Source of the DNA: Dongia rigui
Lineage (GTDB): Bacteria > Pseudomonadota > Alphaproteobacteria > Dongiales > Dongiaceae
DNA: 64,000 bases
Direction of reading: 5' to 3'
NCBI RefSeq assembly: GCF_034044635.1
Contig: NZ_JAXCLX010000001.1
Location: 1,860,001 to 1,924,000 of the forward strand
Part shown: positions 1 to 8,106 of the stretch, piece after piece
Numbering within the stretch: position 1 is the stretch's first letter
Layout: every line of letters begins with the position of its first letter
Notes under the pieces: model-generated
Database searches by the model: none
What the model was told of the DNA's origin: nothing
Seen by the model: the letters and a program-made list of their open reading frames with translations, nothing else
Translations under genes and position numbers: made by a program

Positions 1-389
1 CGCCGCTGTGCCAACTCCCTGAGATAGTCGCTGGCCGGGAGGCAGGTGGCGCAGCCTTCCGAGGTAAAGAACTCGACCACGATCGGCGCCGGCGGCGTCT
101 CAAGCGAGATCGGCGTCAGGACCGGACCGGGCAGCGGCGCTACCGGCATGGCCGGGTTCAGCGCACTCGGCAGGGTCGTGGGTGGTGCGGTCTCGGGCAG
201 GCCGAGCTCCGGCACGGCATTGCCGCCGGGCGCACCATTGGGGGCGAAGCCGAAGCCGGCGCCACCGCCGTTCGGGCTGGAAAAGGGCTGGATATAGCCC
301 TCGCTGCTCTGCGCCAGCGCCGGGGGCGCCAGGACGGGCAGGGCCAGAAAGAGCGCCAGCAGCGCGGTGATGATCGGGCGAGGCATCAT
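1..389 (-). CDS. DUF1223 (thioredoxin-like) secreted protein, C-terminus cut by window edge
   Basis: About 129 codons are visible; the rest lies beyond the left edge. The start has two consecutive ATGs. Residues 1-27 look like a Sec signal peptide: a hydrophobic core followed by ALA-Q. A Gly/Pro/Ala-rich stretch (about 30-100) comes next, then the start of a thioredoxin-like fold, VVEFFTSEGCATC (104-116). That hydrophobic strand followed by a CxxC pair (C113, C116) is the hallmark of the DUF1223 family, usually written VVELFTSQGCSSCPPA. Function is unknown in general; an extracytoplasmic redox role is inferred from the fold. The linker between signal peptide and domain is longer than in most members. 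Confidence 0.72.
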   Translation of the reverse strand, partial: MMPRPIITALLALFLALPVLAPPALAQSSEGYIQPFSSPNGGGAGFGFAPNGAPGGNAVPELGLPETAPPTTLPSALNPAMPVAPLPGPVLTPISLETPPAPIVVEFFTSEGCATCLPASDYLRELAQR

Positions 390-449
390 GTTGTTAAATT
401 AAGGCCTGGGGGATGCCTCGGCCACTCACTTTCCCGTGCCGGTATCGCT

Positions 450-608
450 TTAAAAGTCGCTGACGCGTCCGTTCCGCTCCCAATCGCCATAGCGCGTCGG
501 CTCCGGGCCTGTGGGGCCACCGACTTCTTTGGGTGTCGGCTTCGCCTTGGGAGCCTCGGCAGGACTGGGGGTCGTTGGTGCGGCTGGTTTTTCTTCAGGC
601 TTTGTCAT
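450..608 (-). CDS. DUF1674 protein, succinate dehydrogenase assembly factor 4-like
   Basis: This 52-residue protein has a Lys/Pro/Ala-rich N-terminus and the conserved C-terminal block [19 protein letters not shown] ending VSDF. That block defines DUF1674, the bacterial counterpart of mitochondrial SDHAF4, which binds flavinylated SdhA before complex II assembly. It is divergent to htpX, and the DUF1674-htpX neighbourhood is common in alphaproteobacteria. The family call is strong because the terminal motif is nearly invariant; the assembly role is carried over from eukaryotic homologues. Confidence 0.85.
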   Translation of the reverse strand: MTKPEEKPAAPTTPSPAEAPKAKPTPKEVGGPTGPEPTRYGDWERNGRVSDF

Positions 609-724
609 GACTTAGGACGATAGAGCGTCGACCGGCGCCGTCAAGGTCTTGATTCGGAAAGTGCTGATAACAATCTTGCGCTCATGGTTTTAGACACCGT
701 GTATCGCAAGGAGTGATCGGCACT

Positions 725-1666
725 ATGGGCTATATGCGAACCGCTTTGCTTCTGGCCGCCATGACCGGCCTGTTCCTGGCGGTGGGTTATGTCATCGGCG
801 GGCAGACGGGCATGGTCTTCGCCTTCGGCCTGGCGCTGGTGATGAACCTGTTCGCCTATTGGAACGCCGACAAGATCGTCCTGCGCATGTACCGCGCGCA
901 GCCGGCGGACGGACATCCGCTGGAAGGCATCGTGGCCGATCTGGCGCGCCGCGCCGGCCTGCCGATGCCAAAGGTCTATATCATCGACAACGATCAGCCC
1001 AATGCCTTTGCCACCGGCCGCAACCCGGAGAATGCGGCGGTCGCCGCGACGACAGGCTTGCTGCGCATGTTGAACCGCGATGAGATCGCCGGCGTCATGG
1101 CGCATGAGTTGGCCCATGTGAAGAACCGCGATTCGCTTACCATGACCATCACCGCTGTTCTCGCCGGCGCCATCGGCATGCTGGCAAATTCGCTGATGTT
1201 CATCGGCTTGGCCGGCGGTCGCGATGAGCGCAACAGCCCGCTGGGGGGCATCGGCGCGCTGGTGGTCATGATCCTCGCCCCACTCGCCGCCATGCTGGTG
1301 CAGATGGCGATTTCGCGCGGGCGCGAATATGAAGCCGATCGTGTCGGCGCCGAAATCAGCGGCCAGCCGCGGGCCCTCGCCAGCGCCCTCAACAAGATCG
1401 CCCATGGCGCCGAGGTGATCGACAATGAGGTGGCGGAAGGCAATCCGGCGACGGCACATCTCTTCATCGTCAACCCGCTGCATGGGCGCGCCGGCGACAG
1501 CCTGTTCTCGACCCATCCCGCCACCGCCAACCGCATCGAGCGGCTACTGGCGATGGAATCAGGCGGCATCGCCACGGGCTTCTCGGCCACCACGGCAGCA
1601 CCGCGTCCGGCAACCCGCCGTTCCTCGATCCCGACCGTTAATCGCCCGAAGGGTCCGTGGAGCTGA
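725..1666 (+). CDS. htpX: Membrane zinc metalloprotease HtpX (M48)
   Basis: A 313-residue integral membrane protease that degrades misfolded membrane proteins alongside FtsH. Two N-terminal hydrophobic segments (about 6-25 and 28-45) precede the zinc motif HELAH (127-131). A second hydrophobic pair follows (about 145-165 and 190-215), and the third zinc ligand sits in the downstream [14 protein letters not shown] block. The ATG at 725 is preferred because AAGGAG lies 12 nt upstream; the in-frame GTG at 713 directly abuts that Shine-Dalgarno sequence. Length matches the family (about 290-315). It is usually stress-induced, but no clear heat-shock promoter was identified. Confidence 0.95.
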   Translation: MGYMRTALLLAAMTGLFLAVGYVIGGQTGMVFAFGLALVMNLFAYWNADKIVLRMYRAQPADGHPLEGIVADLARRAGLPMPKVYIIDNDQPNAFATGRNPENAAVAATTGLLRMLNRDEIAGVMAHELAHVKNRDSLTMTITAVLAGAIGMLANSLMFIGLAGGRDERNSPLGGIGALVVMILAPLAAMLVQMAISRGREYEADRVGAEISGQPRALASALNKIAHGAEVIDNEVAEGNPATAHLFIVNPLHGRAGDSLFSTHPATANRIERLLAMESGGIATGFSATTAAPRPATRRSSIPTVNRPKGPWS

Positions 1667-1673
1667 GACGCGC

Positions 1674-2855
1674 TTACCCCAGGAATGCGCCGTTTTCTGC
1701 CACAACCCGTCCATGCGCGATGACCGTGCGGTCGCTGCGGCGTTCGGCGATGGCCATGCCGACATTCCCCGCCTCGACCAGCACCAGATTTGCCGGATGC
1801 CCGACGGCCGGCCCGTAATCCTTGAGGCCGATGGCGCGGGCACCGCCTTCCGTCACGCAATCGAAGGCCGCGGCCAGTTCAGCATCCTTGGCGAGGTCGA
1901 AACGCAGGCAGAGGAACAGGGCCCGGTCCAGCATGTCGCCGGTGCCCAGGGGCGACCAGGCATCGCGGATGCCATCCGACCCCATGCAGACATTGACCCC
2001 GGCCGCACGCAGGTCGAGGACGGGCGGGGCCGGCGTATCGGCCGGTGCCGTGGTCATGATGCTGATGCCGTTATCGGCAAGACGCGCCGCGATCTTCTCC
2101 AGCCGCGCCGACGTCGCCTGTCCTAAGCAATAGGCATGGCTGATGACGGTGCGCCCCTGCCGCCCGTAGGCTACCGTGAAATCGGCGATGCGCTCGATTT
2201 GCCACAGGCCAAGCTCGCCCTTGTCGTGGAGATGGATATCAACGCCGCGATCATAATTCCGGGCGAGGCCGAACACCGTTTCGAGATGCCGGACCGGGTC
2301 GTTGTCGATGCCGCAGGGGTCTAGCCCACCGACATTTTCGACCCCCATTTTGAGCGCCGCTTCCATGATCTCCACCGTGCCGGGGCGGATCAGCATCCCG
2401 GTCTGCGGGAAGACGACGAAATCCATGGTGATGATGCCACGGTACTTCTCGCGCAGGCGCATCATGGCTTCGACATGGCTGAGGCCGAATTCCGGATCGA
2501 CGTCGATATGGCAGCGGAAATGCAGCGAGCCCTTGGCGATGCAGGTTTCAATGAGCTTCCCCGCCCGGTCGGCAATGGGGGTTCTGACATCGCGCAAGAT
2601 GCGCCGCTCATTGTCGATATAGTCCCGCAACGTCGGCCCGGCGCTGTTGCTGGGCCACCCCGTCCCCCAGAGCGTCTTGTCGAAATGGGCATGGGCCTCG
2701 ACCAGGGCCGGCAGTGCCAACCTGCCCCGCCCCTCGATCACCTGGTCGCCGGTAAGGTCCCGACCGATCGCTGCGACCAGGCCGCCGCGGATGGCGATAT
2801 CGGCCGTTTCGCCGTTCGTCAGCCTAACGCTGCGCAGCAGCAAATCCCCGGACAT
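1674..2855 (-). CDS. Amidohydrolase, cytosine deaminase-like
   Basis: A 393-residue cytosolic metal-dependent hydrolase of the amidohydrolase superfamily, closest in motif pattern to CodA-type cytosine/isoguanine deaminases and AtzC-like enzymes. Visible metal and catalytic residues are HAHFDKT (H55, H57), HIDVDP (H116), HLHDKGE (H208, H210, E214), SHAY (H240) and GSDGIRD (D294). The HxHD..E arrangement is typical of the deaminase branch. The substrate cannot be read from sequence: cytosine, other pyrimidines or s-triazine derivatives are possible. It converges tail-to-tail with htpX (7 nt apart) and is divergent to the HTH gene at 2988. Confidence 0.78.
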   Translation of the reverse strand: MSGDLLLRSVRLTNGETADIAIRGGLVAAIGRDLTGDQVIEGRGRLALPALVEAHAHFDKTLWGTGWPSNSAGPTLRDYIDNERRILRDVRTPIADRAGKLIETCIAKGSLHFRCHIDVDPEFGLSHVEAMMRLREKYRGIITMDFVVFPQTGMLIRPGTVEIMEAALKMGVENVGGLDPCGIDNDPVRHLETVFGLARNYDRGVDIHLHDKGELGLWQIERIADFTVAYGRQGRTVISHAYCLGQATSARLEKIAARLADNGISIMTTAPADTPAPPVLDLRAAGVNVCMGSDGIRDAWSPLGTGDMLDRALFLCLRFDLAKDAELAAAFDCVTEGGARAIGLKDYGPAVGHPANLVLVEAGNVGMAIAERRSDRTVIAHGRVVAENGAFLG

Positions 2856-2987
2856 GGCGCTCCCTTTTCCCCTTGTTCTGCTTTGTTTCTAATCGATGAC
2901 AACCGCGCTTGCCAGACGCCTTCGACCGATTGCGGCGGATGTCCGATCTGATATTCTCGCCCACATGCACACACCTTGCACACACCC

Positions 2988-3818
2988 ATGACTGAGACCT
3001 CGGTCTTCCTCGCCGGGCGGGCGGTGCGGCTGTTCAAGCGTGCCGATCGGCCGACGCGCTTCTGGCAGGCGGCCTTCCGCCGCCCCGGAAACGCCCGGCC
3101 GCTGGTCAAAAGCACCGGCCAGGATGACCTCGAACCCGCCAAGGCCTGGGCGCTGGCCTTTCTCGAAACGCTGTGCCCTCAGCCCCCTGACCCGCCCCTG
3201 CTTCGGCCAGAGGGGTTGCCCAAGATCCGGCAGGAAAAGCGCCATGTGGAGCGGGAACTGGCCTTGCGGATCCTGTCGGCCTACCGGGCCGATCCGCTGC
3301 TCTCGCAACGGCGCTTGGGCGCGGCATTGGACGTCTCGCTGGCGGTCGTCAACGCCTATACCGCCAGGGCATCGGCGCAAGGGGCGCTGGCCAAGCTCGA
3401 CCGGCCCGCGGGCCTCGGCAGCGGGCTTCAATATGTCCTCACCGCTGTCGGAGAAGCCCAGCTCAGCGACCTGACCCAGGCCTATGCCCATGAACAATTG
3501 CGGCTTTATCGTTACCTGCGGGCCAGCTTCGAGAGCTATCTCGCACAGTATGCGGGGGCCGAGATCGTTCTTTATGGCAAGGGCGAGATGGCCCAGATCG
3601 CCCTTGCCGTCCTGGCTGAGCGGGGCATCACCCCGGCGGTCGTGATCGCCGAGGATTCGCCCGAGGCCATGTCGCGCCATGCGGTGAAGCGCCAACGCCG
3701 CCAGGGCGTGCTGTGGCTGGCGACGCTTGGCGACCCGGCTCGCCTGCGCGATGCCGCGCGCCATCACCTCCCCGGCATGACGGTGCTGGCCCCCGCCCTG
3801 CCGGCGCCAGGTGTTTGA
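2988..3818 (+). CDS. Putative DNA-binding protein: winged HTH plus Rossmann-like domain
   Basis: A protein of 276 residues that I do not place in a named family. The N-terminal 60 residues (FLAGRAVRLFKR...FWQAAFR) are basic and rich in aromatics. Residues about 90-135 resemble a winged helix (ILSAYRADPLLSQRRLGAALDVS...). Residues about 192-230 read as the first beta-alpha-beta of a nucleotide-binding fold (EIVLYGKGEMAQIALAVLAERG, with GxGxxA). A cofactor- or nucleotide-sensing regulator is inferred. The ATG at 2988 is preferred over an in-frame TTG at 2976. It stands between divergent amidohydrolase and the downstream substrate-binding protein gene, and could regulate either. Confidence 0.55.
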   Translation: MTETSVFLAGRAVRLFKRADRPTRFWQAAFRRPGNARPLVKSTGQDDLEPAKAWALAFLETLCPQPPDPPLLRPEGLPKIRQEKRHVERELALRILSAYRADPLLSQRRLGAALDVSLAVVNAYTARASAQGALAKLDRPAGLGSGLQYVLTAVGEAQLSDLTQAYAHEQLRLYRYLRASFESYLAQYAGAEIVLYGKGEMAQIALAVLAERGITPAVVIAEDSPEAMSRHAVKRQRRQGVLWLATLGDPARLRDAARHHLPGMTVLAPALPAPGV

Positions 3819-3907
3819 ATTAAAAACGTTGAGCGCCCATTGCCATAGAAGTTAACGTCGCTGGCGGATCATTCCCGGAAAGATGGCGATCGAAAGGGGC
3901 TTAAGCG

Positions 3908-5497
3908 ATGGCGATGGATCTCAAGACGATGCAATCCCTGGCCGGCCGCGGCCGCATGGGCCGGCGCGATTTCATCCAGATGGCGCTGGCGGCCGGTATC
4001 ACCGTGACGGCTGCCGAGACGCTCTTTGCCAATGCCGCCCGTGCCGAGCCGAAGAAAGGCGGCAAGTTCCGCGCCGGTCTCGGCCATGGCCAGACCTCGG
4101 ACAGTCTCGATCCCGCGACCTGGGCCAATGCCTTTTCAGCGGATGTCGGCTTCGTGCTGGGCTCCTGCCTGACCGGCATCGACCAGAAGAACAATGTCAT
4201 CCCCGATCTCGCGGAAAGCTTCGAGCCGTCGGACGGCGCCAAGACCTGGGTCTTCAAGCTGAAGAAGGGCGTCGAATTCCATAACGGCCGGTCACTGAAG
4301 GCCGCCGACGTGGTGGCGACCTATAACTATCACCGCGACGAGAATTCGAAATCGGGTGCCAAGCCCGCTTTGGCCGACATCACCGACATCAAGGCCGATG
4401 GCGACGAGACGGTGGTCTTCACCCTGAAGGCCGGCAGCGCCGATTTCCCCTATATCACCACCGATTACCACCTGCCGATCTTCGCCGCGCTCGATGGCGG
4501 CGGCATCGATTGGAAATCGGGCATTGGCACCGGCCCCTTCGTGATGGAGAATTACCAGCCGGGCGTCAAATTCACCGGCAAGCGGCATCCGAATTTCCAC
4601 AAGGACGGTCCCTATTTCGACGAGATCGAGATTCTCTCCATCGTCGACGTGGCGGCGCGGCAGAACGCCCTCATCACGGGTGACGTCGATTACATCGACC
4701 GCGTCGATCTGAAGACGCTGGGCCTGCTGCAGCGCAATCCCGGCCTCAAGATCACCGACATCACCGGCTTCTCGCATTACGTGGCGCCGATGGATGTGCG
4801 CGCCAAGCCCTTCGACAATGTCGATGTGCGCCTGGCGCTGAAATGGGCGATCGACCGCGAGGAGATCGTGAAGAAGGTGCTGCTCGGCCACGGCACGCCG
4901 GGGAATGACAACCCGCTCGCCCCCTCGATCAAATTCGCGACCCAGCCCGAACCGGTCTTTTCCTATGATCCGGACAAGGCGAAGTTCCATCTCAAAAAAG
5001 CCGGTCTCTCATCCCTCTCGGTCGATCTCTCGGCCTCGGACGCGGCCTTTGCCGGCGCCGTCGATGCCGCTGTGCTGATGAAGGATTCGGCCGCCAAGGT
5101 CGGCATCGACATCAACGTCATCAAGGAAGCCAATGACGGCTATTGGGACGCAGTGTGGATGAAGAAGCCCTGGTGCTTCTCCTATTGGAGCGGCCGGCCC
5201 ACGGCCGATTGGATGTTCACCACGGCCTATGCGGCGGACGCCGCCTGGAACGACACCTTCTGGAAGAACGACCGTTTCAACGAGCTTCTGCTCAAGGCCC
5301 GCGCCGAAACCGACGAGCCGTCGCGCGCCGCCATGTACAAGGAAATGCAGCAGATCCTCCATGACGATGGCGGCATCATGGTCTTGATGTTCAACAACTT
5401 CACCTCGGCCCATTCCGACAAGGTGGCGCACGGCGATCTCAATTCGAATTACGACCATGACGGCGGCTATATCTTCGAACGCTGGTGGTTTGCTTAA
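3908..5497 (+). CDS. ABC transporter substrate-binding protein, family 5 (peptide/nickel type), Tat-exported
   Basis: A 529-residue periplasmic solute-binding protein of the DppA/OppA class. The N-terminus carries a twin-arginine signal (GRRDFIQ, R19-R20, then a hydrophobic stretch ending ANAARA), so it is exported folded. The family block is clear: ESFEPSDGAKTWVFKLKKGV, FHNGRSLKAADVV and the later WAIDREEIVKKVLLGHG. The ligand is not predictable; dipeptides, oligopeptides or other small solutes are all possible. No permease or ATPase gene follows: the next + gene is an exporter 470 nt downstream. It is therefore an orphan binding protein here and may serve a transporter encoded elsewhere. 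Confidence 0.88.
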   Translation: MAMDLKTMQSLAGRGRMGRRDFIQMALAAGITVTAAETLFANAARAEPKKGGKFRAGLGHGQTSDSLDPATWANAFSADVGFVLGSCLTGIDQKNNVIPDLAESFEPSDGAKTWVFKLKKGVEFHNGRSLKAADVVATYNYHRDENSKSGAKPALADITDIKADGDETVVFTLKAGSADFPYITTDYHLPIFAALDGGGIDWKSGIGTGPFVMENYQPGVKFTGKRHPNFHKDGPYFDEIEILSIVDVAARQNALITGDVDYIDRVDLKTLGLLQRNPGLKITDITGFSHYVAPMDVRAKPFDNVDVRLALKWAIDREEIVKKVLLGHGTPGNDNPLAPSIKFATQPEPVFSYDPDKAKFHLKKAGLSSLSVDLSASDAAFAGAVDAAVLMKDSAAKVGIDINVIKEANDGYWDAVWMKKPWCFSYWSGRPTADWMFTTAYAADAAWNDTFWKNDRFNELLLKARAETDEPSRAAMYKEMQQILHDDGGIMVLMFNNFTSAHSDKVAHGDLNSNYDHDGGYIFERWWFA

Positions 5498-5521
5498 ATT
5501 GGAATGGTCGCATTTGATGCC

Positions 5522-5598
5522 GTCATCCCCGGGCTTGACCCGGGGATCCACTGGTGCCGCTTTCGAGAGTGGATGCCCGGGTCAAGCCCGGGCATGAC
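5522..5598. repeat. Intergenic palindromic repeat, family A (copy 1)
   Basis: Two arms of about 30 nt, beginning GTCATCCCCGGGCTTGACCC and ending in its near complement GGGTCAAGCCCGGGCATGAC, flank a short centre. A second, longer copy lies at 21005-21109. The sequence class is a widespread alphaproteobacterial extragenic palindrome. Lying just after the substrate-binding protein stop, it may act in transcript termination or mRNA protection. Confidence 0.85.
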
Positions 5599-5724
5599 GC
5601 ACTTTAGAGAGTGATAGCGTACGAGCTCTTGCACTCCCCACACGCATCGCGCGCGCGCCCTCTTGCCAAAATGTCGCAGGCGCGTTACAGTGTGCGCCTC
5701 AACCCAACACGCCGGGAGGCTTGC

Positions 5725-5784
5725 ATGACATACATGCTCCAAGACGCCATTCCCGGCCTGTCGTCGATGCGGTCCTTCCACTAG
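5725..5784 (+). CDS. Possible 19-residue leader peptide
   Basis: The frame encodes MTYMLQDAIPGLSSMRSFH and ends in TAG. GGGAGG lies 5 nt before the ATG, a much better ribosome-binding site than that of the exporter downstream. A perfect 12-bp inverted repeat begins 15 nt after the stop codon, the arrangement expected of a translated leader controlling downstream expression. No amino-acid run points to a specific metabolite. Its short length makes chance a real alternative. Confidence 0.35.
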   Translation: MTYMLQDAIPGLSSMRSFH

Positions 5785-5798
5785 GTCCCAGCACCGAC

Positions 5799-5823
5799 GC
5801 ACAGGCCGTCAGACGGCCTGTGC
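5799..5823. repeat. Perfect 12-bp inverted repeat after the leader frame
   Basis: GCACAGGCCGTC and its exact complement GACGGCCTGTGC are separated by one A (5811). As RNA it folds into a strong hairpin, but no U-run follows, so it is not a classical intrinsic terminator. It could be an operator, a pausing hairpin or part of an attenuation switch for the exporter at 5966. Confidence 0.6.
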
Positions 5824-5965
5824 CTTCTCCATTCCCAATTTGCGTTTGATATAGCCGGAACCATCGCGTTTCGGGGTTTTGCATCCGGTCCATCGCCGCC
5901 GCGCTCAAGCGCCCGCGATTCCGCATCGCCCCCGTCGCTTTCCTTCCGGAAACAAATAAGAGGCG

Positions 5966-7831
5966 GTGAGCGCAGAGCTTGCCGACAAAACCATGACCGA
6001 CCTTGCCCTGTCGCCCGCACCGGCGGCGACCCATGAGAAACCCCGCAAACGCAGCGCTTTTGCCGCGGTGGCAGCGTTCACCGCCATCTATTGGCGGCGT
6101 GAATGGCTGCGCGCGTTGTGGACCGCCGGCGCCATGATGGCGGCGACGTTGATGGATATCGCCATCCCCGTCTTCGCGGGCCATCTCATCGATGCGGTGA
6201 GCGAGACGCGCGACCAGGCTTCGCTCGACAATGCGATAACGGCACTCGCCAGCATCGTCGGGCTTGGCATCGTCGCCGTCGCCTTCCGCTTCCTCGGCTT
6301 CCTCGGCATCGTGCGCCTTTCCTTACGCATCATGTCGCGGATGGTGGCCGACAGCTTCTGGCGCGTGCAGCGTTTTGCCACCGACTGGCATGCCAACACC
6401 TTCGCCGGATCGACCGTGCGCAAGATCACGCGCGGCATGTGGGCGATGGATACGCTCAACGACACGGTGCTGCTGGCGCTCTTCCCAGCCTTCGTCGTGC
6501 TGGTGGGATCGAGCGCCTTGCTCGCCTGGCATTGGCCGCTGATGGGCCTGGCCGTGCTGATGGGATCGGTCTTCTACGTCGCCATGGTGGTGACGCTGTC
6601 GCTGAAATTCGTGGGGCCGGCGGCATCGCTTTCCAACCAGTGGGACACGAAGATGGGTGGCGCCTTGGCCGATTCCATCACCTGCAACGCCGTGGTGAAA
6701 AGCTTCGGCGCCGAGGCGCGCGAGGACGCGCTCCTTGGCAAGGTCATCGCCAAATGGCAGCGCCGCAGCCGCCGCTCCTGGATGCGCATGACGCATAACG
6801 GCACGATCCAGGCGACGATGCTGCTGCTGTTCCGTGTCAGCATCATCGGCATGGCCTTGATGCTGTGGTGGCAAGGCCGCGCGACACCTGGCGAGGTGGT
6901 CTATGTGCTGACCGCCTATCTGGTCATCCACGGCTATCTCTTTGATATCGGCTTCTACATCCGCGACCTGCAGCGTTCGGTCAACGATATGGAGGAACTG
7001 GTGGAGATCAACGCGACACCCTTCGGCGTCAAGGACAGCCATTGGGCGCGGCCGATCGCCATCACAAAGGGCGAGATCGTGTTCGACGACGTGACCTTCC
7101 ACTATGCGGGTCACGCCACACCGCTCTATGAGAACTTCTCGCTCACCATCAAAGCGGGCGAGAAGGTGGGGCTTGTGGGCCTCTCCGGATCGGGCAAGAC
7201 GACCTTCGTCAAGCTGGTGCAGCGGCTCTACGACATCCAGAAGGGTGAGATCCGCATCGACGGGCAGAATGTGGCGCTGGCGCAGCAATCGAGTCTCCGC
7301 TCGCAGATTGCCCTGGTGCAGCAGGAGCCGATCCTGTTCCACCGGTCGCTTGCCGAGAACATCGCCTATGCGAAGCCCGGTGCCACGCTGGCCGAGATCG
7401 AACAGGCGGCGCGTCTGGCCAACGCCCATGACTTCATCGAGCGTTTGCCCAAGGGCTATCAGACCCTTGTCGGCGAGCGCGGGGTGAAGCTCTCAGGCGG
7501 CGAGCGGCAGCGTGTCGCATTGGCGCGGGCGTTCCTGGCCGATGCGCCGATCCTGATCCTCGATGAGGCGACCTCGAGTCTCGATTCGGAATCTGAGCAT
7601 CTCATTCAGGAAGCGACGGCGCGGTTGATCGAAGGCCGCACGGCCATCGTCATCGCCCACCGCCTCTCCACGGTCCGGGCCCTCGAGCGCATCCTCATCT
7701 TCGACCGCGGCCGCGTGGTCGAGGAAGGCAGCCACGCCACCCTCATCGGCAACGAGACCGGCATCTACCGCCGCCTCTTCGACCGCCAGGTGCTGGGACT
7801 GATCGACGAGGACGAGACCGAGGCGGCGTAG
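5966..7831 (+). CDS. ABC exporter half-transporter (MsbA/MDR-like, fused permease-ATPase)
   Basis: A 621-residue membrane exporter subunit, expected to work as a dimer. Six membrane segments occupy about residues 40-340. The C-terminal ATPase has Walker A GLSGSGKTT (about 404), signature LSGGERQR (about 509), Walker B ILILDEATS (about 529) and the H-loop in IVIAHRLS. The substrate is unknown; lipid, drug and peptide exporters share this layout. The start could be GTG 5966 or ATG 5993; neither has well-spaced Shine-Dalgarno, and AGAGGCG sits very close to the GTG. A possible translated leader lies upstream. Confidence 0.9.
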   Translation: MSAELADKTMTDLALSPAPAATHEKPRKRSAFAAVAAFTAIYWRREWLRALWTAGAMMAATLMDIAIPVFAGHLIDAVSETRDQASLDNAITALASIVGLGIVAVAFRFLGFLGIVRLSLRIMSRMVADSFWRVQRFATDWHANTFAGSTVRKITRGMWAMDTLNDTVLLALFPAFVVLVGSSALLAWHWPLMGLAVLMGSVFYVAMVVTLSLKFVGPAASLSNQWDTKMGGALADSITCNAVVKSFGAEAREDALLGKVIAKWQRRSRRSWMRMTHNGTIQATMLLLFRVSIIGMALMLWWQGRATPGEVVYVLTAYLVIHGYLFDIGFYIRDLQRSVNDMEELVEINATPFGVKDSHWARPIAITKGEIVFDDVTFHYAGHATPLYENFSLTIKAGEKVGLVGLSGSGKTTFVKLVQRLYDIQKGEIRIDGQNVALAQQSSLRSQIALVQQEPILFHRSLAENIAYAKPGATLAEIEQAARLANAHDFIERLPKGYQTLVGERGVKLSGGERQRVALARAFLADAPILILDEATSSLDSESEHLIQEATARLIEGRTAIVIAHRLSTVRALERILIFDRGRVVEEGSHATLIGNETGIYRRLFDRQVLGLIDEDETEAA

Positions 7832-7850
7832 AGCCGACTCAGCCCAACCA

Positions 7851-8001
7851 CCCCCTCTCCCCCACCCTCCCCCACCGTCGGCGAATGCCGACATTCGTCG
7901 GCGGGCGGGGGGAGGGGGTTCTACCCAGTTTGCTCCTCTGCCCGAACTCACCCCGCTGGAGTTCCCTCCCCCCAACGTGGGGGAGGGTTAGGGAGAGGGG
8001 G
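7851..8001. repeat. Intergenic palindromic repeat, family B (copy 1)
   Basis: Arms of C-rich CCCCCTCTCC...CCCTCCCCCA and the complementary GGGGGAGGGTTAGGGAGAGG enclose a centre with a secondary hairpin (GCCGACATTCGTCGGC region). The other copy is at 62476-62574. It lies downstream of the exporter, a position consistent with a bidirectional terminator-like extragenic palindrome. Confidence 0.8.
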
Positions 8002-8106
8002 AGCGACTGAAGAAACCCATCCAACGAGCGCAACCCACCCATGCTGACCTTTCTCCTCGCCCACACCCCCGCTATGATGCCGGCACGCAAGATTGGAGCT
8101 GCCAAT

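Larger units (their letters stand above)
5498..5965. other. Intergenic stretch with palindromic repeat, possible leader peptide and hairpin
   Basis: This 468-nt gap holds a long inverted repeat (5522-5598), a 19-codon open frame with a good Shine-Dalgarno sequence (5725-5784) and a perfect 12-bp inverted repeat just after it (5799-5823). No longer coding frame is convincing on either strand. The second half forms the leader of the exporter gene starting at 5966. Confidence 0.6.

Noticed and set aside
5809-5904. Minus-strand tail reading ...DGSGYIKRKLGMEKAQAV before a stop
   Set aside because: It looks protein-like at the end, but the frame is closed by a stop at about 5905 and contains no usable start, so it cannot be a gene here.
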